This document shows positions 37,389-46,354 of a stretch of 64,000 nucleotides of DNA, piece by piece. The DNA comes from Hydractinia symbiolongicarpus (lineage: Eukaryota > Cnidaria > Hydrozoa > Anthoathecata > Hydractiniidae): positions 31,966,828 through 32,030,827 of the forward strand of contig NC_079876.1 of assembly GCF_029227915.1 (NCBI RefSeq), given 5' to 3'. How positions within the stretch are numbered: the stretch's first letter is position 1; every line of letters begins with the position of its first letter. The translations under genes were made by a program, and so were the position numbers. Below the pieces are notes generated by a model, which saw only the letters and a list, made by a program, of their open reading frames with translations, made no database searches and was not told where the DNA came from.

Positions 37389-37461
37389 GGGCACTGCCCG
37401 GATTTGAACCGCGGATCTCCTGTTTACTAGACAGGCGCTTTAACCGCTAAGCCACAGCGCC
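37389..37461 (-). tRNA. tRNA-Thr(AGT)
   Basis: U30; C51G breaks a T-stem pair, and the discriminator is C instead of T. Confidence 0.7.
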
Positions 37462-37577
37462 TGCCTGTTGGGAGATTTTGAAAATCTCAATATCACACGT
37501 CTGAAATGCCGTTAAGGCTACTAACACACCGGGACGTGATACACTGTCACTCGGAAATTTTGGAAATGAGTAGTAAC

Positions 37578-37648
37578 GCATTGGTGGTTCAGTGGTAGAA
37601 TTCTCGCCTGCCACGCGGGAGACCGGGGTTCGATTCCCCGCCAATGCA
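37578..37648 (+). tRNA. tRNA-Gly(GCC)
   Basis: U30; body as reference, but the terminator is TTTC. Confidence 0.88.
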
Positions 37649-37706
37649 TCGTGTTTCACCTACACCAGAAAATTTCCTCCGTAAAAAAGAAAGGAAGGAA
37701 AATAAA

Positions 37707-37727
37707 TAACCACTCGGCCATCGCAGC
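37707..37727 (-). pseudogene. 5' remnant of tRNA-Ser(TGA)
   Basis: U30; only the first ~21 nt remain. A 294-bp deletion removes Phe and the rest of this gene. The join is in AAATAAATAA, with TAA present at both original ends. Confidence 0.88.
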
Positions 37728-37801
37728 AGAAATTGCTGGGTAACCAGAATAATTCACCAGCTCACCACTCAGGTGCCGAAGAGGACAAAAAGTCAACTAG
37801 T

Positions 37802-37873
37802 AGGGGACGCCCGGGTTTGAACCAGGGACCTCTCGATCTGCAGTCGAATGCTCTACCACTGAGCTATATCCCC
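37802..37873 (-). tRNA. tRNA-Cys(GCA)
   Basis: U31; T66C breaks acceptor pair 7:66. Also in U32, U36, U43 and U49. Confidence 0.8.
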
Positions 37874-37950
37874 AGCCAAGGACGGAATCCACGCACAGGG
37901 TATATAACATCAACGCGTGAGAGAGCAACTTAACTTAAAAAAATGTACAC

Positions 37951-38022
37951 TTCCCGCACCGGGAATCGAACCCGGGCCGCCTGGGTGAAAACCAGAAATC
38001 CTAACCACTAGACCATGCGGGA
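37951..38022 (-). tRNA. tRNA-Glu(TTC)
   Basis: U31; as reference, T7 terminator. Confidence 0.93.
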
Positions 38023-38119
38023 CACATTCGCACCACTAAGTAATTTAGATGTCATGCTTTTTCTGACAATTTGAACTAGCTCTGTCTTTCTGTTCGTGTC
38101 AAAAACACCTTTTTGCGTC

Positions 38120-38201
38120 CGCTGCGAGTAGGATTCGAACCTACGCGGGAAGATCCCATTTGATTTCTAGTCAAACGCCTTAACCACTCGGCCATCGCAG
38201 C
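38120..38201 (-). tRNA. tRNA-Ser(AGA)
   Basis: U31; as reference. Confidence 0.93.
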
Positions 38202-38259
38202 CTGACAAACCGCTGGCCATTGCCACAAGGCCGACCAGAAAGCACAACATTAATGATAA

Positions 38260-38332
38260 AGGCACTGCCCGGATTTGAACCGGGGATCTCCTGTTTACTA
38301 GACAGGCGCTTTAACCGCTAAGCCACAGCGCC
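38260..38332 (-). tRNA. tRNA-Thr(AGT)
   Basis: U31; body as reference, two changes in the 3' flank. Confidence 0.92.
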
Positions 38333-38448
38333 TGCCTGTTGGGAGATTTTGAAAATCTCAATATCACACGTCTGAAATGCCGTTAAGGCTATTAACACAC
38401 CGGGACGTGATACACTGTCACTCGGAAATTTTGGAAATGAGTAGTAAC

Positions 38449-38519
38449 GCATTGGTGGTTCAGTGGTAGAATTCTCGCCTGCCACGCGGGAGACCGGGGT
38501 TCGATTCCCCGCCAATGCA
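38449..38519 (+). tRNA. tRNA-Gly(GCC)
   Basis: U31; body as reference, but the terminator is TTTC. Confidence 0.88.
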
Positions 38520-38577
38520 TCGTGTTTCACCTACACCAGAAAATTTCCTCCGTAAAAAAGAAAGGAAGGAAAATAAA

Positions 38578-38598
38578 TAACCACTCGGCCATCGCAGC
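38578..38598 (-). pseudogene. 5' remnant of tRNA-Ser(TGA)
   Basis: U31; same 294-bp deletion and same join as U30. Confidence 0.88.
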
Positions 38599-38672
38599 AG
38601 AAATTGCTGGGTAACCAGAATAATTCACCAGCTCACCACTCAGGTGCCGAAGAGGACAAAAAGTCAACTAGT

Positions 38673-38744
38673 AGGGGACGCCCGGGTTTGAACCAGGGAC
38701 CTCTCGATCTGCAGTCGAATGCTCTACCACTGAGCTATATACCC
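38673..38744 (-). tRNA. tRNA-Cys(GCA), degraded
   Basis: U32; T66C and G4T break two acceptor pairs. Confidence 0.65.
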
Positions 38745-38820
38745 AGCCAAGGACGGAATCCACGCACAGGGTATATAACATCAACGCGTGAGAGAGCAAC
38801 TTAACTTAAAAAATGTACAC

Positions 38821-38892
38821 TTCCCGCACCGGGAATCGAACCCGGGACGCCTGGGTGAAAACCAGAAATCCTAACCACTAGACCATGCGGGA
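38821..38892 (-). tRNA. tRNA-Glu(TTC)
   Basis: U32; one variable-loop change, also in U36. Confidence 0.9.
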
Positions 38893-38989
38893 CACATTCG
38901 CACCACTAAGTAATTTAGATGTCATGCTTTTTCTGACAATTTGAACTAGCTCTGTCTTTCTGTTCGTGTCAAAAACACCTTTTTGCGTC

Positions 38990-39071
38990 CGCTGCGAGTA
39001 GGATTCGAACCTACGCGGGAAGATCCCATTTGATTTCTAGTCAAACGCCTTAACCTCTCCGCCATCGCAGC
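38990..39071 (-). tRNA. tRNA-Ser(AGA), degraded
   Basis: U32; two changes in the D arm damage the D stem and A box. Confidence 0.65.
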
Positions 39072-39129
39072 CTGACAAACCGCTGGCCATTGCCACAAGG
39101 CCGACCAGAAAGCACAACATTACTGCTAA

Positions 39130-39202
39130 AGGCACTGCCCGGATTTGAACCGGGGATCTCCTGTTTACTAGACAGGCGCTTTAACCGCTAAGCCACAGCG
39201 CC
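39130..39202 (-). tRNA. tRNA-Thr(AGT)
   Basis: U32; as reference. Confidence 0.93.
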
Positions 39203-39318
39203 TGCCTGTTGGGAGATTTTGAAAATCTCAATATCACACGTCTGAAATGCCGTTAAGGCTACTAACACACCGGGACGTGATACACTGTCACTGGGAAATT
39301 TTGGAAGTGAGTAGTAAC

Positions 39319-39390
39319 GCATTGGTGGTTCAGTGGTAGAATTCTCGCCTGCCACGCGGGAGACCGGGGTTCGATTCCCCCGCCAATGCA
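39319..39390 (+). tRNA. tRNA-Gly(GCC), extra C
   Basis: U32; one extra C in the T arm. Confidence 0.75.
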
Positions 39391-39527
39391 TCGTGTTTTA
39401 CCTACACCAGAAAATACCCTCCGTAAAAAAGAAAGGAAGGAAAATAAATAAAAAAACATAGCTGAGGAAAAGTGCTATGGCTGCTTGCATTCTCCACCTC
39501 AAACCGCCCTGCTGGGCAGTGATAAAA

Positions 39528-39544
39528 TGCCGAGACCCGGGATT

Positions 39545-39595
<51 letters not shown>

Positions 39596-39600
39596 TCGGC
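39528..39600 (-). tRNA. tRNA-Phe(GAA)
   Basis: U32; as reference. Confidence 0.93.
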
Positions 39601-39680
39601 CATGATCAATTCTATCACATGGCAAAGGTCTGTACGTTGTGATAGACACTTGACCAGATCAAAAAGAATGTTTGAAGATT

Positions 39681-39762
39681 CGCTGCGAGTAGGGTTCGAA
39701 CCTACGCGGGAAGATCCCATTAGATTTCAAGTCTAACGCCTTAACCACTCGGCCATCGCAGC
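39681..39762 (-). tRNA. tRNA-Ser(TGA)
   Basis: U32; as reference. Confidence 0.93.
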
Positions 39763-39836
39763 AGAAATTGCTGGGTAACCAGAATAATTCACCAGCTCAC
39801 CACTCAGGTGCCGAAGAGGACAAAAAGCCAACTAGT

Positions 39837-39908
39837 AGGGGACACCCGGGTTTGAACCAGGGACCTCTCGATCTGCAGTCGAATGCTCTACCACTGAGCT
39901 ATATCCCC
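39837..39908 (-). tRNA. tRNA-Cys(GCA)
   Basis: U33; as reference. Confidence 0.93.
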
Positions 39909-39984
39909 AGCCAAGGACGGAATCCACGCACAGGGTATATAACATCAACGCGTGAGAGAGCAACTTAACTTAAAAAATGTACAC

Positions 39985-40056
39985 TTCCCGCACCGGGAAT
40001 CGAACCCGGGCCGCCAGGGTGAAAACCAGAAATCCTAACCACTAGACCATGCGGGA
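39985..40056 (-). tRNA. tRNA-Glu(TTC)
   Basis: U33; A41T breaks an anticodon-stem pair. Confidence 0.8.
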
Positions 40057-40153
40057 CACATTCGCACCACTAAGTAATTTAGATGTCATGCTTTTTCTGA
40101 CAATTTGAACTAGCTCTGTCTTTCTGTTCGTGTCAAAAACACCTTTTTGCGTC

Positions 40154-40235
40154 CGTTGCGAGTAGGATTCGAACCTACGCGGGAAGATCCCATTTGATTT
40201 CTAGTCAAACGCCTTAACCACTCGGCCATCGCAGC
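40154..40235 (-). tRNA. tRNA-Ser(AGA)
   Basis: U33; G71A breaks acceptor pair 2:71. Also in U37. Confidence 0.78.
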
Positions 40236-40293
40236 CTGACAAACCGCTGGCCATTGCCACAAGGCCGACCAGAAAGCACAACATTACTGCTAA

Positions 40294-40366
40294 AGGCACT
40301 GCCCGGATTTGAATCGGGGATCTCCTGTTTACTAGACAGGCGCTTTAACCGCTAAGCCACAGCGCC
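40294..40366 (-). tRNA. tRNA-Thr(AGT)
   Basis: U33; G53A breaks the conserved pair 53:61. Also in U37. Confidence 0.75.
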
Positions 40367-40482
40367 TGCCTGTTGGGAGATTTTGAAAATCTCAATATCA
40401 CACATCTGAAATGCCGTTAAGGCTAATAACACACCGGGACGTGATACACTGTCACTCGGAAATTTTGGAAGTGAGTAGTAAC

Positions 40483-40554
40483 GCATTGGTGGTTCAGTGG
40501 TAGAATTCTCGCCTGTCACGCGGGAGACCGGGGTTCGATTCCCCCGCCAATGCA
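40483..40554 (+). tRNA. tRNA-Gly body with anticodon GTC (Asp)
   Basis: U33. The anticodon loop is CTGTCAC instead of CTGCCAC, so anticodon GCC has become GTC, which would read GAC and GAU (Asp). Acceptor stem, D arm and anticodon stem remain those of tRNA-Gly, and the T arm has the extra C. C35 is a glycine identity base in known systems, so charging with Gly should be weakened. It is most likely a decaying copy. If still charged with Gly it would misread Asp codons. Confidence 0.85.
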
Positions 40555-40691
40555 TCGTGTTTTACCTACACCAGAAAATACCCTCCGTAAAAAAGAAAGG
40601 AAGGAAAATAAATAAAAAAACATAGCTGAGGAAAAGTGCTACGGCTGCTTGCATTCACCACCTCAAACCGCCCTGCTGGGCAGTGATAAAA

Positions 40692-40764
40692 TGCCGAGAC
40701 CCGGGATTGAACCAGGGACCTTCAGATCTTCAGTCAGACGCTCTCCCAACTGAGCTATCTCGGC
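40692..40764 (-). tRNA. tRNA-Phe(GAA)
   Basis: U33; A29T breaks anticodon-stem pair 29:41. Also in U37. Confidence 0.78.
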
Positions 40765-40844
40765 CATGATCAATTCTATCACATGGCAAAGGTCTGTACG
40801 TTGTGATAGACACTTGACCAGATCAAAAAGAATGTTTGAAGATT

Positions 40845-40926
40845 CGCTGCGAGTAGGGTTCGAACCTACGCGGGAAGATCCCATTAGATTTCAAGTCTAA
40901 CGCCTTAACCACTCGGCCATCGCAGC
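40845..40926 (-). tRNA. tRNA-Ser(TGA)
   Basis: U33; as reference. Confidence 0.93.
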
Positions 40927-41000
40927 AGAAATTGCTGGGTAACCAGAATAATTCACCAGCTCACCACTCAGGTGCCGAAGAGGACAAAAAGCCAACTAGT

Positions 41001-41072
41001 AGGGGACACCCGGGTTTGAACCAGGGACCTCTCGATCTGCAGTCGAATGCTCTACCACTGAGCTATATCCCC
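41001..41072 (-). tRNA. tRNA-Cys(GCA)
   Basis: U34; as reference. Confidence 0.93.
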
Positions 41073-41148
41073 AGCCAAGGACGGAATCCACGCACAGGGT
41101 ATATAACATCAACGCGTGAGAGAGCAACTTAACTTAAAAAATGTACAC

Positions 41149-41220
41149 TTCCCGCACCGGGAATCGAACCCGGGCCGCCTGGGTGAAAACCAGAAATCCT
41201 AACCACTAGACCATGCGGGA
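41149..41220 (-). tRNA. tRNA-Glu(TTC)
   Basis: U34; as reference. Confidence 0.93.
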
Positions 41221-41317
41221 CACATTCGCACCACTAAGTAATTTAGATGTCATGCTTTTTCTGACAATTTGAACTAGCTCTGTCTTTCTGTTCGTGTCAA
41301 AAACACCTTTTTGCGTC

Positions 41318-41399
41318 CGCTGCGAGTAGGATTCGAACCTACGCGGGAAGATCCCATTTGATTTCTAGTCAAACGCCTTAACCACTCGGCCATCGCAGC
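41318..41399 (-). tRNA. tRNA-Ser(AGA)
   Basis: U34; as reference. Confidence 0.93.
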
Positions 41400-41457
41400 C
41401 TGAAAAACCGCTGGCCATTGCCACAAGGCCGACCAGAAAGCACAACATTACTGCTAA

Positions 41458-41530
41458 AGGCACTGCCCAGATTTGAACCGGGGATCTCCTGTTTACTAGA
41501 CAGGCGCTTTAACCGCTAAGCCACAGCGCC
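41458..41530 (-). tRNA. tRNA-Thr(AGT)
   Basis: U34; C62T leaves a G:T wobble in the T stem. Confidence 0.87.
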
Positions 41531-41646
41531 TGCCTGTTGGGAGATTTTGAAAATCTCAATATCACACGTCTGAAATGCCGTTAAGGCTACTAACACACCG
41601 GGACGTGATACACTGTCACTCGGAAATTTTGGAAATGAGTAGTAAC

Positions 41647-41717
41647 GCATTGGTGGTTCAGTGGTAGAATTCTCGCCTGCCACGCGGGAGACCGGGGTTC
41701 GATTCCCCGCCAATGCA
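41647..41717 (+). tRNA. tRNA-Gly(GCC)
   Basis: U34; as reference. Confidence 0.93.
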
Positions 41718-41775
41718 TCGTGTTTTACCTACACCAGAAAATTTCCTCCGTAAAAAAGAAAGGAAGGAAAATAAA

Positions 41776-41796
41776 TAACCACTCGGCCATCGCAGC
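41776..41796 (-). pseudogene. 5' remnant of tRNA-Ser(TGA)
   Basis: U34; same 294-bp deletion join as U30 and U31, but the Gly terminator here is intact. Confidence 0.88.
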
Positions 41797-41870
41797 AGAA
41801 ATTGCTGGGTAACCAGAATAATTCACCAGCTCACCACTCACGTGCCGAAGAGGACAAAAAGCCAACTAGT

Positions 41871-41942
41871 AGGGGACACCCGGGTTTGAACCAGGGACCT
41901 CTCGATCTGCAGTCGAATGCTCTACCACTGAGCTATATCCCC
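41871..41942 (-). tRNA. tRNA-Cys(GCA)
   Basis: U35; as reference. Confidence 0.93.
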
Positions 41943-42018
41943 AGCCAAGGACGGAATCCACGCACAGGGTATATAACATCAACGCGTGAGAGAGCAACTT
42001 AACTTAAAAAATGTACAC

Positions 42019-42090
42019 TTCCCGCACCGGGAATCGAACCCGGGCCGCCTGGGTGAAAACCCGAAATCCTAACCACTAGACCATGCGGGA
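42019..42090 (-). tRNA. tRNA-Glu(TTC)
   Basis: U35; T29G breaks an anticodon-stem pair. Confidence 0.8.
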
Positions 42091-42187
42091 CACATTCGCA
42101 CCACTAAGTAATTTGGATGTCATGCTTTTTCTGACAATTTGAACTAGCTCTGTCTTTCTGTTCGTGTCAAAAACACCTTTTTGCGTC

Positions 42188-42269
42188 CGCTGCGAGTAGG
42201 ATTCGAACCTACGCGGGAAGATCCCATTTGATTTCTAGTCAAACGCCTTAACCACTCGGCCATCGCAGC
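42188..42269 (-). tRNA. tRNA-Ser(AGA)
   Basis: U35; as reference. Confidence 0.93.
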
Positions 42270-42327
42270 CTGAGAAACCGCTGGCCATTGCCACAAGGCC
42301 GACCAGAAAGCACAACATTACTGCTAA

Positions 42328-42400
42328 AGGCACTGCCCGGATTTGAACCGGGGATCTCCTGTTTACTAGACAGGCGCTTTAACCGCTAAGCCACAGCGCC
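42328..42400 (-). tRNA. tRNA-Thr(AGT)
   Basis: U35; as reference. Confidence 0.93.
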
Positions 42401-42516
42401 TGCCTGTTGGGAGATTTTGAAAATCTCAATATCACACGTCTGAAATGCCGTTAAGGCTACTAACACACCGGGACGTGATACACTGTCACTCGGAAATTTT
42501 GGAAATGAGTAGTAAC

Positions 42517-42573
42517 GCATTGGTGGTTCAGTGGTAGAATTCTCGCCTGCCACGCGGGAGACCGGGGTTCGAT
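42517..42573 (+). pseudogene. tRNA-Gly(GCC), 3' truncated
   Basis: U35; a 15-bp deletion between two AT dinucleotides removes the 3' T-stem strand, the 3' acceptor strand and the discriminator. A and B boxes and the T4 terminator remain, so it could still be transcribed but could not fold as a tRNA. Confidence 0.88.
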
Positions 42574-42709
42574 CGTGTTTTACCTACACCAGAAAATATC
42601 ATCCGTAAAAAAGAAAGGAAGGAAAATAAATAAAAAAACATAGCTGAGGAAAAGTGCTACGGCTGCTTGCATTCACCACCTCAAACCGCCCTGCTGGGCA
42701 GTGATAAAA

Positions 42710-42726
42710 TGCCGAGACCCGGGATT

Positions 42727-42777
<51 letters not shown>

Positions 42778-42782
42778 TCGGT
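42710..42782 (-). tRNA. tRNA-Phe(GAA)
   Basis: U35; G1A breaks acceptor pair 1:72. Confidence 0.8.
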
Positions 42783-42862
42783 CATGATCAATTCTATCAC
42801 ATGGCAAAGGTCTGTACGTTGTGATAGACACTTGACCAGATCAAAAAGAATGTTTGAAGATT

Positions 42863-42944
42863 CGCTGCGAGTAGGGTTCGAACCTACGCGGGAAGATCCC
42901 ATTAGATTTCAAGTCTAACGCCTTAACCACTCGGCCATCGCAGC
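42863..42944 (-). tRNA. tRNA-Ser(TGA)
   Basis: U35; as reference. Confidence 0.93.
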
Positions 42945-43018
42945 AGAAATTGCTGGGTAACCAGAATAATTCACCAGCTCACCACTCAGGTGCCGAAGAG
43001 GAAAAAAAGCCAACTAGT

Positions 43019-43090
43019 AGGGGACGCCCGGGTTTGAACCAGGGACCTCTCGATCTGCAGTCGAATGCTCTACCACTGAGCTATATCCCC
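43019..43090 (-). tRNA. tRNA-Cys(GCA)
   Basis: U36; T66C breaks acceptor pair 7:66. The terminator is lengthened to T7. Confidence 0.8.
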
Positions 43091-43166
43091 AGCCAAGGAC
43101 GGAATCCACGCACAGGGTATATAACATCAACGCGTGAGAGAGCAACTTAACTTAAAAAATGTACAC

Positions 43167-43238
43167 TTCCCGCACCGGGAATCGAACCCGGGACGCCTGG
43201 GTGAAAACCAGAAATCCTAACCACTAGACCATGCGGGA
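43167..43238 (-). tRNA. tRNA-Glu(TTC)
   Basis: U36; one variable-loop change as in U32. Confidence 0.9.
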
Positions 43239-43335
43239 CACATTCGCACCACTAAGTAATTTAGATGTCATGCTTTTTCTGACAATTTGAACTAGCTCTG
43301 TCTTTCTGTTCGTGTCAAAAACACCTTTTTGCGTC

Positions 43336-43417
43336 CGCTGCGAGTAGGATTCGAACCTACGCGGGAAGATCCCATTTGATTTCTAGTCAAACGCTTTAAC
43401 CACTCCGACATCGCAGC
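43336..43417 (-). tRNA. tRNA-Ser(AGA), degraded
   Basis: U36; three changes in the D arm, so A box and D stem are damaged. Confidence 0.6.
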
Positions 43418-43475
43418 CTGACAAACCGCTGGCCATTGCCACAAGGCCGACCAGAAAGCACAACATTACTGCTAA

Positions 43476-43548
43476 AGGCACTGCCCGGATTTGAACCGGG
43501 GATCTCCTGTTTACTAGACAGGCGCTTTAACCGCTAAGCCACAGCGCC
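43476..43548 (-). tRNA. tRNA-Thr(AGT)
   Basis: U36; as reference. Confidence 0.93.
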
Positions 43549-43664
43549 TGCCTGTTGGGAGATTTTGAAAATCTCAATATCACACGTCTGAAATGCCGTT
43601 AAGGCTACTAACACACCGGGACGTGATACACTGTCACTCGGAAATTTTGGAAGTGAGTAGTAAC

Positions 43665-43736
43665 GCATTGGTGGTTCAGTGGTAGAATTCTCGCCTGCCA
43701 CGCGGGAGACCGGGGTTCGATTCCCCCGCCAATGCA
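43665..43736 (+). tRNA. tRNA-Gly(GCC), extra C
   Basis: U36; one extra C in the T arm. Confidence 0.75.
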
Positions 43737-43873
43737 TCGTGTTTTACCTACACCAGAAAATACCCTCCGTAAAAAAGAAAGGAAGGAAAATAAATAAAAA
43801 AACATAGCTGAGGAAAAGTGCTATGGCTGCTTGCATTCTCCACCTCAAACCGCCCTGCTGGGCAGTGATAAAA

Positions 43874-43890
43874 TGCCGAGACCCGGGATT

Positions 43891-43941
<51 letters not shown>

Positions 43942-43946
43942 TCGGC
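43874..43946 (-). tRNA. tRNA-Phe(GAA)
   Basis: U36; as reference. Confidence 0.93.
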
Positions 43947-44026
43947 CATGATCAATTCTATCACATGGCAAAGGTCTGTACGTTGTGATAGACACTTGAC
44001 CAGATCAAAAAGAATGTTTGAAGATT

Positions 44027-44108
44027 CGCTGCGAGTAGGGTTCGAACCTACGCGGGAAGATCCCATTAGATTTCAAGTCTAACGCCTTAACCACTCGGCC
44101 ATCGCAGC
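44027..44108 (-). tRNA. tRNA-Ser(TGA)
   Basis: U36; as reference. Confidence 0.93.
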
Positions 44109-44182
44109 AGAAATTGCTGGGTAACCAGAATAATTCACCAGCTCACCACTCAGGTGCCGAAGAGGACAAAAAGCCAACTAGT

Positions 44183-44254
44183 AGGGGACACCCGGGTTTG
44201 AACCAGGGACCTCTCGATCTGCAGTCGAATGCTCTACCACTGAGCTATATCCCC
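44183..44254 (-). tRNA. tRNA-Cys(GCA)
   Basis: U37; as reference. Confidence 0.93.
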
Positions 44255-44330
44255 AGCCAAGGACGGAATCCACGCACAGGGTATATAACATCAACGCGTG
44301 AGAGAGCAACTTAACTTAAAAAATGTACAC

Positions 44331-44402
44331 TTCCCGCACCGGGAATCGAACCCGGGCCGCCTGGGTGAAAACCAGAAATCCTAACCACTAGACCATGCGG
44401 GA
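44331..44402 (-). tRNA. tRNA-Glu(TTC)
   Basis: U37; as reference. Confidence 0.93.
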
Positions 44403-44499
44403 CACATTCGCACCACTAAGTAATTTAGATGTCATGCTTTTTCTGACAATTTGAACTAGCTCTGTCTTTCTGTTCGTGTCAAAAACACCTTTTTGCGTC

Positions 44500-44581
44500 C
44501 GTTGCGAGTAGGATTCGAACCTACGCGGGAAGATCCCATTTGATTTCTAGTCAAACGCCTTAACCACTCGGCCATCGCAGC
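44500..44581 (-). tRNA. tRNA-Ser(AGA)
   Basis: U37; G71A as in U33. Confidence 0.78.
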
Positions 44582-44639
44582 CTGACAAACCGCTGGCCAT
44601 TGCCACAAGGCCGACCAGAAAGCACAACATTACTGCTAA

Positions 44640-44712
44640 AGGCAATGCCCGGATTTGAATCGGGGATCTCCTGTTTACTAGACAGGCGCTTTAACCGCTA
44701 AGCCACAGCGCC
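44640..44712 (-). tRNA. tRNA-Thr(AGT), degraded
   Basis: U37; G53A as in U33, plus G68T breaking acceptor pair 5:68. Confidence 0.65.
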
Positions 44713-44828
44713 TGCCTGTTGGGAGATTTTGAAAATCTCAATATCACACGTCTGAAATGCCGTTAAGGCTAATAACACACCGGGACGTGATACACTGTCA
44801 CTCGGAAATTTTGGAAGTGAGTAGTAAC

Positions 44829-44900
44829 GCATTGGTGGTTCAGTGGTAGAATTCTCGCCTGTCACGCGGGAGACCGGGGTTCCATTCCCCCGCCAATGCA
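44829..44900 (+). tRNA. tRNA-Gly body with anticodon GTC (Asp)
   Basis: U37; same anticodon change and extra C as U33. It also has G57C in the T loop, so this copy has decayed further. Confidence 0.75.
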
Positions 44901-45037
44901 TCGTGTTTTACCTACACCAGAAAATACCCTCCGTAAAAAAGAAAGGAAGGAAAATAAATAAAAAAACATAGCTGAGGAAAAGTGCTACGGCTGCTTGCAT
45001 TCACCACCTCAAACCGCCCTGATGGGCAGTGATAAAA

Positions 45038-45110
45038 TGCCGAGACCCGGGATTGAACCAGGGACCTTCAGATCTTCAGTCAGACGCTCTCCCAACTGAG
45101 CTATCTCGGC
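45038..45110 (-). tRNA. tRNA-Phe(GAA)
   Basis: U37; A29T as in U33. Confidence 0.78.
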
Positions 45111-45190
45111 CATGATCAATTCTATCACATGGCAAAGGTCTGTACGTTGTGATATACACTTGACCAGATCAAAAAGAATGTTTGAAGATT

Positions 45191-45272
45191 CGCTGCGAGT
45201 AGGGTTCGAACCTACGCGGGAAGATCCCATTAGATTTCAAGTCTAACGCCTTAACCACTCGGCCATCGCAGC
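45191..45272 (-). tRNA. tRNA-Ser(TGA)
   Basis: U37; as reference. Confidence 0.93.
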
Positions 45273-45346
45273 AGAAATTGCTGGGTAACCAGAATAATTC
45301 ACCAGCTCACCACTCAGGTGCCGAAGAGGACAAAAAGCCAACTAGT

Positions 45347-45418
45347 AGGGGACACCCGGGTTTGAACCAGGGACCTCTCGATCTGCAGTCGAATGCTCTA
45401 CCACTGAGCTATATCCCC
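45347..45418 (-). tRNA. tRNA-Cys(GCA)
   Basis: U38; as reference. Confidence 0.93.
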
Positions 45419-45494
45419 AGCCAAGGACGGAATCCACGCACAGGGTATATAACATCAACGCGTGAGAGAGCAACTTAACTTAAAAAATGTACAC

Positions 45495-45566
45495 TTCCCG
45501 CACCGGGAATCGAACCCGGGCCGCCTGGGTGAAAACCAGAAATCCTAACCACTAGACCATGCGGGA
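45495..45566 (-). tRNA. tRNA-Glu(TTC)
   Basis: U38; as reference. Confidence 0.93.
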
Positions 45567-45663
45567 CACATTCGCACCACTAAGTAATTTAGATGTCATG
45601 CTTTTTCTGACAATTTGAACTAGCTCTGTCTTTCTGTTCGTGTCAAAAACACCTTTTTGCGTC

Positions 45664-45745
45664 CGCTGCGAGTAGGATTCGAACCTACGCGGGAAGATCC
45701 CATTTGATTTCTAGTCAAACGCCTTAACCACTCGGCCATCGCAGC
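45664..45745 (-). tRNA. tRNA-Ser(AGA)
   Basis: U38; as reference. Confidence 0.93.
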
Positions 45746-45803
45746 CTGAAAAACCGCTGGCCATTGCCACAAGGCCGACCAGAAAGCACAACATTACTGC
45801 TAA

Positions 45804-45876
45804 AGGCACTGCCCGGATTTGAACCGGGGATCTCCTGTTTACTAGACAGGCGCTTTAATCGCTAAGCCACCGCGCC
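45804..45876 (-). tRNA. tRNA-Thr(AGT)
   Basis: U38; T6G breaks acceptor pair 6:67, and one D-loop base is changed. Confidence 0.72.
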
Positions 45877-45992
45877 TGCCTGGTGGGAGATTTTGAAAAT
45901 CTCAATATCACACGTCTGAAATGCCGTTAAGGCTACTAACACACCGGGACGTGATACACTGTCACTCGGAAATTTTGGAAGTGAGTAGTAAC

Positions 45993-46064
45993 GCATTGGT
46001 GGTTCAGTGGTAGAATTCTCGCCTGCCACGCGGGAGACCGGGGTTCGATTCCCCCGCCAATGCA
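45993..46064 (+). tRNA. tRNA-Gly(GCC), extra C
   Basis: U38; one extra C in the T arm. Confidence 0.75.
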
Positions 46065-46201
46065 TCGTGTTTTACCTACACCAGAAAATACCCTCCGTAA
46101 AAAAGAAAGGAAGGAAAATAAATAAAAAAACATAGCTGAGGAAAAGTGCTACGGCTGCTTGCATTCACCACCTCAAACCGCCCTGCTGGGCAGTGATAAA
46201 A

Positions 46202-46218
46202 TGCCGAGACCCGGGATT

Positions 46219-46269
<51 letters not shown>

Positions 46270-46274
46270 TCGGC
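46202..46274 (-). tRNA. tRNA-Phe(GAA)
   Basis: U38; as reference. Confidence 0.93.
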
Positions 46275-46354
46275 CATGATCAATTCTATCACATGGCAAA
46301 GGTCTGTACGTTGTGATAGACACTTTACCAGATCAAAAAGAATGTTTGAAGATT

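Larger units (their letters stand above)
38604..45796. repeat. Multi-unit duplication U32-U34 / U36-U38 (offset 4,346 bp)
   Basis: U32 and U36 share Cys T66C, a Glu variable-loop change and damaged Ser(AGA) D arms. U33 and U37 share Ser(AGA) G71A, Thr G53A, Gly anticodon GTC and Phe A29T. U34 and U38 share TGAAAAACC after Ser(AGA). All offsets are 4,346 bp, so about 2.8 kb was copied. The 294-bp deletion of U34 and the Gly truncation of U35 are not in the second copy. Confidence 0.85.
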
